Positions 19,652 through 26,173 of a stretch of 64,000 bases of DNA are shown piece by piece (position 1 is the stretch's first letter; every line of letters begins with the position of its first letter). Below the pieces are notes generated by a model. It saw only the letters and a list, made by a program, of their open reading frames with translations. It ran no database searches and was not told the origin of the DNA. The position numbers and the translations under genes are program-made. Source of the stretch: a virus; the IMG/VR virus record IMGVR_UViG_3300050123_000043, positions 1 through 64,000 of that record. The stretch is one strand, 5' to 3'.

Positions 19652-19723
19652 TCCTCTTAAGCTTTAATGGTGAAGCTCCAGTTTTGTAAACTGGTGAATG
19701 GGGATCGTTACCTCAAAGAGGAT
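19652..19723 (+). tRNA. tRNA-Thr (TGT)
   Basis: Acceptor TCCTCTT/AAGAGGA, D-stem GCTT/AAGC, anticodon stem CCAGT/ACTGG with loop TTTGTAA, T-arm GGGG/CCTC with loop ATCGTTA. Confidence 0.85.
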
Positions 19724-19771
19724 CGAAGCCGGTTACCAAAATGTAAAAAAGCCGCCAGAACGTGTCTGGTT

Positions 19772-19787
19772 ACTTGTTAAGACAAGT
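19772..19787 (+). other. Inter-tRNA hairpin
   Basis: ACTTGT-TAAG-ACAAGT, with a second stem CCAGA/TCTGG just upstream (about 19755-19769), in the gap between tRNA-Thr and tRNA-Phe. Confidence 0.6.
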
Positions 19788-19807
19788 TGTAAAAAAGTTT
19801 GGGTTAT

Positions 19808-19882
19808 GTGTCTTGGGCAGGTCTGGTGACATTGCATCCGTTTGAAGAACGGACTAACAAGGTTCGATTCCTTGAGGATACG
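19808..19882 (+). tRNA. tRNA-Phe (GAA)
   Basis: Acceptor GTGTCTT/AGGATAC (with G-U), anticodon stem TCCGT/ACGGA with loop TTGAAGA, T-stem CAAGG/CCTTG with loop TTCGATT. Confidence 0.85.
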
Positions 19883-19886
19883 CTTA

Positions 19887-19960
19887 TTCCTGGATCGTAT
19901 AACGTGTAGTACAGCCGTCTCTGACACGGTTAGCAATTGTTCGACTCAGTTTCCGGGAAC
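19887..19960 (+). tRNA. tRNA-Gln (CTG)
   Basis: Acceptor TTCCTGG/CCGGGAA, anticodon stem GCCGT/ACGGT with loop CTCTGAC, T-loop TTCGACT. Confidence 0.8.
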
Positions 19961-19964
19961 TTAA

Positions 19965-20035
19965 ACCCCTTTAGCATAAAGGTAATGCTGGTGGCCTTGA
20001 CCCACCAGAAGTTCGGTCGGTACGAGCAGGGGGTT
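19965..20035 (+). tRNA. tRNA-Gln (TTG)
   Basis: Acceptor ACCCCTT/AGGGGGT, D-stem GCAT/ATGC, anticodon stem GGTGG/CCACC with loop CCTTGAC (C33), T-stem GTTCG/CGAGC with loop GTCGGTA. Confidence 0.8.
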
Positions 20036-20037
20036 CT

Positions 20038-20107
20038 GTGAATCTAGTTCAATGGTAGAACGGCTGGCTGTGAACCAGGCAATTAGGGTTCGATCCCCGG
20101 TTTCACA
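20038..20107 (+). tRNA. tRNA-His (GTG)
   Basis: Acceptor GTGAATC/GTTTCAC (one mismatch), D-stem GTTC/GAAC, anticodon loop CTGTGAA, T-loop TTCGATC. Confidence 0.82.
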
Positions 20108-20111
20108 CAAC

Positions 20112-20138
20112 GCATGAATTTTTAATAAAAATTCATGC
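20112..20138 (+). other. Inter-tRNA hairpin
   Basis: GCATGAATTTTT-AAT-AAAAATTCATGC, a perfect 12-bp stem between tRNA-His and tRNA-Arg(ACG); no U-run. Confidence 0.75.
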
Positions 20139-20152
20139 AAAATATTAACATA

Positions 20153-20226
20153 ACCTCCTTTCGTTCAACGAATAGGACCTCTGGCAACGAACCAGAAAAT
20201 AAAGGTTTGATTCCTTTAGGGAGGTC
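20153..20226 (+). tRNA. tRNA-Arg (ACG)
   Basis: Acceptor ACCTCCT/GGGAGGT, anticodon stem TCTGG/CCAGA with loop CAACGAA (A instead of U at 33), T-arm AAAGG/CCTTT with loop TTTGATT. An ACG anticodon needs host TadA to become ICG. Confidence 0.75.
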
Positions 20227-20230
20227 AATT

Positions 20231-20299
20231 ACGTGCCAGGCTAAGGCAGCCAAGCAAACTCCAAATCTGTAGGAGATAGTTCGATTCTATCGGTGCGTG
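20231..20299 (+). tRNA. tRNA-Trp (CCA)
   Basis: Acceptor ACGTGCC/GGTGCGT, D-stem GGC/GCC, anticodon loop CTCCAAA on a weak stem, T-stem GATAG/CTATC with loop TTCGATT. Confidence 0.78.
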
Positions 20300-20303
20300 C
20301 AAA

Positions 20304-20399
20304 TTATAACAAAAAGCAATTATAATTACTTTTTGTGATAATATTCACACAAAATTTTGTGATAAATGTTGGAAGTGTCAAAAGTATTGTTTTACTTTG
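20304..20399 (+). promoter_or_regulatory. Operator cluster plus promoter
   Basis: A long inverted repeat (TTATAACAAAAAG ... CTTTTTGTGATAA, 20304-20341) and a 22-bp palindrome copy (20344-20365, right half TTTTGTGATAA) precede TTGG (20369-20372) and TTACTTTG (20392-20399). One mismatch to TAnnTTTG. Confidence 0.65.
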
Positions 20400-20448
20400 C
20401 ACCCAACTTTCACCAGTAAAGGACACGCCACCACGAAAAAACAATGAT

Positions 20449-20610
20449 ATGAAGTGGCGCAACTACGTCCTGCCAATCTATGGCCCCAGTTTGGGAGGGG
20501 GGCCGGGGGGAGGGCCTCAACCCTTCATATTATTGATTTATAATACGTTAAATGATTACTGGTTAAATAGTTGGCCTGGTAAAGCTTATAAATTTGGTTA
20601 TGTGCTTTGA
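20449..20610 (+). CDS. 53-residue Gly/Tyr-rich peptide
   Basis: MKWRNYVLPIYGPSLGGGPGGGPQPFILLIYNTLNDYWLNSWPGKAYKFGYVL lies between an operator-bearing promoter and a terminator. It has a GGGPGGG centre and many aromatic residues. No homology recognised. Upstream in-frame codons precede the transcription start and are excluded. Confidence 0.45.
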   Translation: MKWRNYVLPIYGPSLGGGPGGGPQPFILLIYNTLNDYWLNSWPGKAYKFGYVL

Positions 20611-20772
20611 ATTACATATATTTACAGAGGTAAAAAGCACAAAAAATATAAAAAGAGATTCAAGGAATCAATTTAAGATATTACCATCAAAAAAACACCT
20701 ATCTGGTTATAATCAAAAAACGTAATCTGCGTCCATTTAAAACGTTTAAGCAGATGGCGGTGAATTAGGTGA

Positions 20773-20820
20773 CACCGTTTCCCGGTGGTATAAAAGATGC
20801 AATTTATTGCATCTTTTTTT
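20773..20820 (+). terminator. Hairpin and rho-independent terminator
   Basis: CACCG-TTTCC-CGGTG (20773-20787) is followed by AAAAGATGCAA-TTTA-TTGCATCTTTT (20792-20817) and more Ts. This ends the Gly-rich micro-ORF unit. Between 20611 and 20772 no gene is evident. Confidence 0.75.
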
Positions 20821-20838
20821 ATTTAACATAGTCTTAAC

Positions 20839-20869
20839 TTGGTTTTATAATAAAAAACTGTTACATTTG
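20839..20869 (+). promoter_or_regulatory. Promoter TTGG-N20-TACATTTG
   Basis: TTGG (20839-20842) and TACATTTG (20862-20869); the ATG at 20875 is 5 bases past the -7 element, so a leaderless message is predicted. Confidence 0.72.
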
Positions 20870-20874
20870 CAAGT

Positions 20875-21222
20875 ATGAGAGCGTTGAAGATAGAAAAAAA
20901 GACTGATTCGAAAACTCAACAGATAAAGCTTGTATTATCAATCATTTGTCTATTAAACAATATTAATCTCTCAGAAACAGACTATATAGTTCTTGCTTTT
21001 TTTATTCAATATAAAATGAGTCACAAAACCGATGATTTGATAATAAAGAGTGGGGTTGTAAAGAACTTGGATGTTTTAAGGAATGTTAAAACCAGGTTAT
21101 GTAAGAAGGGATTTTTAAAAAGAGATCTTAAAGAATACAAAACCTATGATTTAAACATGAGTGCGGGGGAGTTCAATTGGGAAGACAATGATATTCGATT
21201 AATTATAAAACTCAATAATTGA
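20875..21222 (+). CDS. Hypothetical winged-helix-like protein, 115 residues
   Basis: A basic, helical protein: KLVLSIICLLNNINLSETDYIVLAFFIQYKMSHKTDDLIIKSGVVKNLDVLRNVKTRLCKKGFLKRD reads like a winged-helix DNA-binding fold with recognition helix NLDVLRNVKTRLCKKG and a wing. Regulatory role likely but unproven. It overlaps the next gene and opens the unit that runs toward the terminase. Confidence 0.65.
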   Translation: MRALKIEKKTDSKTQQIKLVLSIICLLNNINLSETDYIVLAFFIQYKMSHKTDDLIIKSGVVKNLDVLRNVKTRLCKKGFLKRDLKEYKTYDLNMSAGEFNWEDNDIRLIIKLNN

Positions 21223-21572
21223 AAAATATTGACTATATAATTTTGAAGACCTCCAGGGACATGGATATTCCTAAAGAAAAGGTTAAGGTAATAGTGGATG
21301 CCTATTGGGACGGAGTGTATAAAAAACTTTTAAATTTAGATTCTACAACTGTTTTTATAAGGAATGTGGGGCTGATAACAATAAGTAAATTTAAATTAAG
21401 AAAGTTTATTTATAAATTTATTGATAAAATAAGATTTTTAAATAAAGGAGATAATTATTCTGAACAACAAAAACAAAAACTCAATCCTCTTTATATTAAA
21501 AAATTGAGGAAGGCTCTTTTTCAAAGAAATATTATTGCTAAAGACTACGCTAAAAAATTTGGAAACACATGA
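21219..21572 (+). CDS. HU/IHF-like DNA-binding protein
   Basis: The TTG at 21219 overlaps the previous stop (TTGA). A later ATG at 21261 is possible but would remove the first helix. The 117-residue product follows the HU/IHF plan: two N-terminal helices (DMDIPKEKVKVIVDAYWDGVYKKLLNL), then a strand and turn TTVFIRNVGLITISKFKLRKFI in place of the usual G-F/L-G-xF beta-arm start. crAss-like phages carry such genes near their structural modules. It would bend or compact DNA. Confidence 0.65.
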   Translation: MKNIDYIILKTSRDMDIPKEKVKVIVDAYWDGVYKKLLNLDSTTVFIRNVGLITISKFKLRKFIYKFIDKIRFLNKGDNYSEQQKQKLNPLYIKKLRKALFQRNIIAKDYAKKFGNT

Positions 21573-21961
21573 GTTTAAGAAAAACTTTTGGTGAGTATTT
21601 GGAAATGGTGAAGAATGGTTTTAAAAACAAAGATAAGATCATTGAAGCAATGCAGGTTTCTGCTATGATAAAGAATGGTCTGGTAATTGGGGATGGATTG
21701 GAAGTTACTAATGAGGCTATTGCTGAGATACTTAAAAGGATAGATATTTGTGCTGAGTGTCCTTTCAATAGTAGACATGCAAAGAAAGGATCTTACACAT
21801 CCACTTTACCTTTTGAACATTGTACTCTTTGTAAATGCAGGATAGGATATGACGATAGCAAGGAATATTGTTTGAGTTGTAATTGTGGAGCCGAAGCCTG
21901 GAATGAAATGAATCCTGATATGGAACCGATGGAAGTGAAATGGACTGCATTTAAAAATTAA
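21569..21961 (+). CDS. Zinc-binding CxxC protein conserved near crAss-like terminases
   Basis: 130 residues with a helical N-terminus (GEYLEMVKNGFKNKDKIIEAMQVSAMI) and a Cys-rich C-terminal half: ICAECPFNSRHA, FEHCTLCKCRIGYD, YCLSCNCGAEAW. At least eight Cys and one His could bind two zinc ions. I recall similar proteins upstream of terminase genes in crAss-like phages, but cannot check. Overlaps the previous gene by 4 bases. Confidence 0.65.
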   Translation: MSLRKTFGEYLEMVKNGFKNKDKIIEAMQVSAMIKNGLVIGDGLEVTNEAIAEILKRIDICAECPFNSRHAKKGSYTSTLPFEHCTLCKCRIGYDDSKEYCLSCNCGAEAWNEMNPDMEPMEVKWTAFKN

Positions 21962-21972
21962 AAATAAATATT

Positions 21973-22308
21973 ATGTGCGTAGTTAGTATGATAGGAGATC
22001 ACTACTCCGATAAATTTAGGGATGATTGGTATAAAAGGTTTATTCCTTGGACCCCTCCTATTCCAAATAATCCTTATCCCTGGAGTGGAAATTCTACTAC
22101 AACATCTGTTCCTTCGGCAACAAAAGAAGAGTTTGATGCTTTAAAGAAAGAAGTTGAAGAAATGAAAAAACTTTTAATTAGAGCAAAGATATATGATGAA
22201 AAAAACAATGAACCAGATTGCGAAATAGACGCTAAGATAGAACTTCTTAAAAAGTTTGCAGAGATAGTTGGAATAGATTTAAGTGACATTTTTAAAAAAA
22301 TAACATGA
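21973..22308 (+). CDS. Hypothetical coiled-coil phage protein, 111 residues
   Basis: Pro/Trp-rich N-terminus (FIPWTPPIPNNPYPW), a linker, then a coiled-coil with heptads (TKEEFDALKKEVEEMKKLLIRAKIYDE) and PDCEIDAKIELLKKFAEIVGIDLSD. The DCE..K...LKKFAE..G.DL tail is common in phage proteins of unknown role. ATGA overlap with the next gene. Confidence 0.65.
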   Translation: MCVVSMIGDHYSDKFRDDWYKRFIPWTPPIPNNPYPWSGNSTTTSVPSATKEEFDALKKEVEEMKKLLIRAKIYDEKNNEPDCEIDAKIELLKKFAEIVGIDLSDIFKKIT

Positions 22309-22790
22309 AAAAAAGCACAAAGATTATTTTATTTGTATTATTCCTTGTAAGTCTCATTTCTTTTAGTATCTTTGTATCAGCACAGCAACAAAATCCAATA
22401 AAGAAATTTCATCCAGCAACGTATGAAGCTGATAGTGTTATTTATGTTCGTGATGATCAAACTATTACTATAACCGATAGTATTAATGTAGTTTTTACAG
22501 ATACTGCAAACTTAGTAAGATTTGTTAATATAACTAAAAAACAAACTCTTAGTATTGAAGTAATACAACAGGCGGGATCAAAAACACTTGAACAATATAA
22601 TGAGAAAGGAGAAAAAGAAAATTTAACTGTAGTTTGGTTTTATTGTTTAGTAAATGGCGAACATCAAGAAGTGTTTACAATGTTGTCTCTTCCAGATGGT
22701 GAAGTTGCAGCGGTTGGTATAGGTACTCAAAGTTACTTTACAGTTATATCATTAAAAAGAAAGAAACAATACGATAAAAAACTTAAATAG
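22305..22790 (+). CDS. Exported or membrane-anchored protein, 161 residues
   Basis: N-terminal signal or anchor (KKSTKIILFVLFLVSLISFSIFVSAQQ) is followed by a beta-rich domain rich in Thr/Val (YVRDDQTITITDSINVVFTDTANLVRFVNITKK). A signal-peptidase site at VSA-QQ is plausible. Function unknown. Confidence 0.65.
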   Translation: MKKSTKIILFVLFLVSLISFSIFVSAQQQNPIKKFHPATYEADSVIYVRDDQTITITDSINVVFTDTANLVRFVNITKKQTLSIEVIQQAGSKTLEQYNEKGEKENLTVVWFYCLVNGEHQEVFTMLSLPDGEVAAVGIGTQSYFTVISLKRKKQYDKKLK

Positions 22791-22795
22791 AAATT

Positions 22796-23065
22796 ATGAC
22801 CACAGAAAGAACGCTTCCGGGTAAGCCCGATAAGCAAAGAATGCAGACCACACAGCAGATTTTTCATAATCTTCTGGAGATAGTGGAACTTTATCCTCAG
22901 TTTTCTGTGGCCCAACATGTGGCTGCGATAAGTCGGAGAAAAAGTTCAAATGGTAAAGAATTGTATTTTTGGTCTGATGATGAACTTCTTAAAAAGATTG
23001 AAGCTCACAAGACAGAACTCGAAGGAGAAGACATTATGAATTATGATGATGGTGAAATTGATTAA
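22796..23065 (+). CDS. Hypothetical protein, 89 residues
   Basis: Begins TTERTLPGKPDKQRMQTTQQIFHNLLEIVELYPQFSVAQHVAAISRRK, mostly helical, with an acidic tail (GEDIMNYDDGEID). A small helical, acidic-tailed protein just before a terminase could be a small terminase or accessory factor; there is no direct evidence. Confidence 0.6.
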   Translation: MTTERTLPGKPDKQRMQTTQQIFHNLLEIVELYPQFSVAQHVAAISRRKSSNGKELYFWSDDELLKKIEAHKTELEGEDIMNYDDGEID

Positions 23066-23073
23066 CATATTTT

Positions 23074-23430
23074 ATGACCATAAAGAAAACGTTTTATATA
23101 GACATTTATAGTTGTAATGTGCATGTAACGGCGGCTGATGATGTAAGACGATCAATAAATTATTATTTAAAAAAACACGGAGAAAAAATCATAGATTATG
23201 ATGTAGAAGGACTTTTTTTCGTTCCTATAGATCAAGTCTCTGATTATTATTTATTTTTTAATCTTAAAGGCTTAGATGTAAATACTTTGAATCATGAAAT
23301 ATCTCATCTTATTGAAGAAATTTTAATACATCGTCATATTAAAGCATCAGGAGAACAGAGAGCATACTTACACGGATCTACATGTGAAAGAATATATAAT
23401 TTCTTTAAAAAGAAAAAATGTATTAAATAA
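23074..23430 (+). CDS. HEXXH zincin-like protein, 118 residues
   Basis: The sequence NTLNHEISHLIEEILIHRHIKASGEQRAYLHG contains HEISH, the HEXXH zinc motif, followed 16-18 residues later by a Glu (GEQ) that could be the third ligand. This fits a small metallopeptidase-like phage family. It ends just before tRNA-Cys. Substrate unknown; a prohead or regulatory protease is speculation. Confidence 0.6.
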   Translation: MTIKKTFYIDIYSCNVHVTAADDVRRSINYYLKKHGEKIIDYDVEGLFFVPIDQVSDYYLFFNLKGLDVNTLNHEISHLIEEILIHRHIKASGEQRAYLHGSTCERIYNFFKKKKCIK

Positions 23431-23431
23431 C

Positions 23432-23507
23432 GGCCAGGTACCCAATGCTGGACGCGGGGTTAGTCTGCAAAACTTACTTAACACCAGTTCGATTCTGGTT
23501 CTGGTCT
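23432..23507 (+). tRNA. tRNA-Cys (GCA)
   Basis: Acceptor GGCCAGG/TCTGGTC, anticodon stem TTAGT/ACTTA with loop CTGCAAA, T-stem ACCAG/CTGGT with loop TTCGATT. It stands alone, 3 kb from the main array, in a 90-base gap between two protein genes. Confidence 0.85.
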
Positions 23508-23519
23508 CAAAAAAATAAT

Positions 23520-23963
23520 ATGCCAGCAAAGAAAAAAACAAATTTTGTATCTTACGAACTTGCTCGTCTTGATAAATATCTAAAACAACTTACTTCTTAT
23601 CTTGATGCTCATCCTCCCGATAAAATGGAGGATAGAATAGAATGGATTGAAACCCCAAGAGGTGGAGAAATTCCAAAAGTTATTTCCTCAATAGAAACAC
23701 AACTCAAAGTGTTTATGTCTACGCTGGAAAAGCTTCCAAAACTTTTATCAGATGTTAATGCTCTTCGTAAAGAAGTAGAGGGAGGAACAAAAGAAGTTGA
23801 ATTAAGAGGAGGAGCCGAACGCCCAGGGTTTATGGATAATGATGAACAAACAGGAGACGATTTTGAAGATATTCCAAACGATAAAACCCTTCCCCCTTCC
23901 ACTACAGAAGAAATTAAGGACCCGGAGTTTGATGATGAAAATTACTGGCAGGAGGATGATTAA
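23520..23963 (+). CDS. Hypothetical protein directly upstream of terminase (possible small terminase)
   Basis: Start at ATG 23520 (MPAKKKTNFVSYELARLDKYLKQL); the longer frame reads through tRNA-Cys. 147 residues: basic N-terminus, central coiled-coil (IETQLKVFMSTLEKLPKLLSDVNALRKEVEGG), very acidic C-terminus (EFDDENYWQEDD). Position 2 bases before the large terminase and oligomer-forming coiled-coil are compatible with TerS, but no HTH is obvious. Confidence 0.5.
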   Translation: MPAKKKTNFVSYELARLDKYLKQLTSYLDAHPPDKMEDRIEWIETPRGGEIPKVISSIETQLKVFMSTLEKLPKLLSDVNALRKEVEGGTKEVELRGGAERPGFMDNDEQTGDDFEDIPNDKTLPPSTTEEIKDPEFDDENYWQEDD

Positions 23964-23965
23964 TT

Positions 23966-26068
23966 ATGAGTATAATAACCAGTCCTGAATTTTTTATTAA
24001 TATAAAAAAGATTCCAGATAAAACTTCCAAAGAATATCTGCCTTTCTTCAGGGCAGAAATGAATAAAGTAAAACAAGGTATAACCATTGCTGGAGTAAGG
24101 ATTCCGGGATGGTTATATTGGCATATAAATCACTGGGTAATTGATATAGATGTTCCAGTACAAGGCACAAATATTAATTATGTTGAGCGTAGGCCATCAC
24201 ATCCCTTTTTAAGAGACAATGATTGGATTATTGCAGAGCTTATTGAAAGAGCAGAAAGTTTAAAAAAAGGTGTATTGCTTCTTGGTACTCGTCAGCTTGG
24301 TAAAAGCGAAATAGGAGCTTCTTATAACGGGCGAAGAGGTATTGCTTTTGAAAATAGTCAAAACGTTATTGCTGGTCTTTCTGATCCGGATTTAAAACTT
24401 CTCCTTGGTAAGCTGGATAGAGGATTTACAAATCTTCATTCATACTTTAAACCAATAAAAATAATAAACGACCCCAAAAAAGAAATTATTCTTGGATATA
24501 AAGATCCCCAGGGAGAAAGAGTTAAATATTCTGAATTCCTAATTCGAAATTTAGATTCAGGAAAAAATACTGAAAACTTAGCGGGTCCTACAACTTCTTC
24601 ACTTACTTTGGATGAGTGCGGTAAAGGAGATTTCCTTGAAGCGTTCATTGCTGCTAAACCTGCTCTTGAAACCGCGTATGGTTGGAGAGGTATGCCTTTA
24701 TTTATAGGAACTTCTGGTAGCTTTGATAAGGCTGAGGATCTTCAAAGGTTCCGAGAAAATCTTGACACTTATAATTTTATTGAAGTTGAACTTAAGGATG
24801 AAAAAAAACAGGATATATATTTTATTCCAGGTTGGATGTCTTCTCGTGCAAAGAGAAAAAAGATAAGATTATCTACTTATAAAAAAGTACCCAAGGGAAG
24901 CGAGCTTGATACAATTGCTATTCATGTTGTAGAAAATCCTGAAGAAGAGATACAAAAAATTTTAGATTATAGAGAGTCATTAAAAGTTGCGGGAGAAATA
25001 ACATTGATGAAGAAAGAGACAATGTATTATCCTTTAAATGAAGAGGAGTTATTTTTAATTGACGATAGTGATAATATATTTTCTGATGTAAAAGAAATAT
25101 GTAAAGCTCATTTACTTTATTTGGAAACTATTGAAGTTAGTGAAGAATACGGATGGATGACAAGGGATGATAATGGTAAACCAAAATTCGTTCCAACTAA
25201 GAATGCTTTTCCTATTAAAGACTTTCCTGCTGGAGAACATGAAGATAAAGACGCTCCTATTATTATATGGTCTCATCCAATGGAAGGGCAGGAATTCGGG
25301 ATTTTACATGTAGGTGGAATTGACCCTTATAACCAGGATGAATCATTTTATTCTCCTTCTCTGGGAACCTTATATATCTTCAGACGAACATACGATCCTT
25401 TAAAAGGCAATCATCAAGAATCATTTGTTGCTTCATATTCTGCTCGTACAAAAATTATAAGTAAATGGAGAGAACAAGTAAGACTTCTTTTAGAATATTA
25501 TGGTGCTACCGCTTTACCGGAAAATGAAGAACCTGGTCTTATTCGTTGGTTTGATGAAAAACATATTGGGCATTATCTTGAAGATGGACTTGATCTGGCA
25601 AAGGAAATAAATCCCGGTACTACCAGTAATCGAAACAAAGGATTATCAGCAACTACGGCAAACATAAGATATGGAAATGGTCTTTTAAAATCTCATATTA
25701 ACGAAGATCTTGTTATGGGCCAGAATCCTTTAAGTGGAGAGAATATAATAAAGAAAGGAGTAATCCGGATAAAGGATAAGGTTTTATTAAAGGAGGTAAT
25801 TGCTTATAAACCAGCAATGAGTATTAAAAGTAGGGCAGGAACCTCTTCTAATGCAAGAACCAAAAAGAAGGCTACCAACGTTGACCGGATTGTAGGGGCA
25901 AGACATGCCCTGATCCTGGCAAAGTTAAAAGATAAGTATTTTCCCCTGGCTAGAATAAAGAACCCTCTCTCCACAAATAAGCCTGAAAAAAAGGCTATTA
26001 AAAGTCCTTTTACCGGTATAAATAGTCCTTTCGGATCTCGAAGATTTCCCTTCGGTGGAAAATTATAA
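23966..26068 (+). CDS. terL: Terminase large subunit
   Basis: 700 residues. The N-terminal ATPase carries a Walker A-like GTRQLGKSEIGASY (about 112-125) and Walker B with catalytic acid SLTLDECGKG (about 215). The C-terminal half contains HVGGIDPYNQDES, the first acidic cluster of the RNase H-like packaging nuclease. Length and the K-S-E variant of the P-loop fit crAss-like TerL. It cuts and pumps genome DNA through the portal encoded next. The stop is followed at once by a tandem pair of 22-bp operators. Confidence 0.9.
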   Translation: MSIITSPEFFINIKKIPDKTSKEYLPFFRAEMNKVKQGITIAGVRIPGWLYWHINHWVIDIDVPVQGTNINYVERRPSHPFLRDNDWIIAELIERAESLKKGVLLLGTRQLGKSEIGASYNGRRGIAFENSQNVIAGLSDPDLKLLLGKLDRGFTNLHSYFKPIKIINDPKKEIILGYKDPQGERVKYSEFLIRNLDSGKNTENLAGPTTSSLTLDECGKGDFLEAFIAAKPALETAYGWRGMPLFIGTSGSFDKAEDLQRFRENLDTYNFIEVELKDEKKQDIYFIPGWMSSRAKRKKIRLSTYKKVPKGSELDTIAIHVVENPEEEIQKILDYRESLKVAGEITLMKKETMYYPLNEEELFLIDDSDNIFSDVKEICKAHLLYLETIEVSEEYGWMTRDDNGKPKFVPTKNAFPIKDFPAGEHEDKDAPIIIWSHPMEGQEFGILHVGGIDPYNQDESFYSPSLGTLYIFRRTYDPLKGNHQESFVASYSARTKIISKWREQVRLLLEYYGATALPENEEPGLIRWFDEKHIGHYLEDGLDLAKEINPGTTSNRNKGLSATTANIRYGNGLLKSHINEDLVMGQNPLSGENIIKKGVIRIKDKVLLKEVIAYKPAMSIKSRAGTSSNARTKKKATNVDRIVGARHALILAKLKDKYFPLARIKNPLSTNKPEKKAIKSPFTGINSPFGSRRFPFGGKL

Positions 26069-26139
26069 CAAAACTTAGTGATAATTATAACAAAATTTTG
26101 TGATAATTTGTTATAATTTAAAAATAATTGGTAATTTTG
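26063..26139 (+). promoter_or_regulatory. Tandem 22-bp operators and promoter of the portal gene
   Basis: Two copies abut exactly (26063-26084 and 26085-26106; the first overlaps the terL stop). They are followed by TTTG (26107-26110) and TAATTTTG (26132-26139). A further half-site TTGTTATAA occurs just before the portal ATG (about 26158-26168). Confidence 0.72.
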
Positions 26140-26173
26140 TAGTTACTTTAATTATAATTTGTTATAACTCAAT

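Noticed and set aside
23520-23963. Firm small-terminase call
   Set aside because: Position fits, but no helix-turn-helix is visible and crAss-like phages lack an obvious conserved TerS, so it is left as possible.
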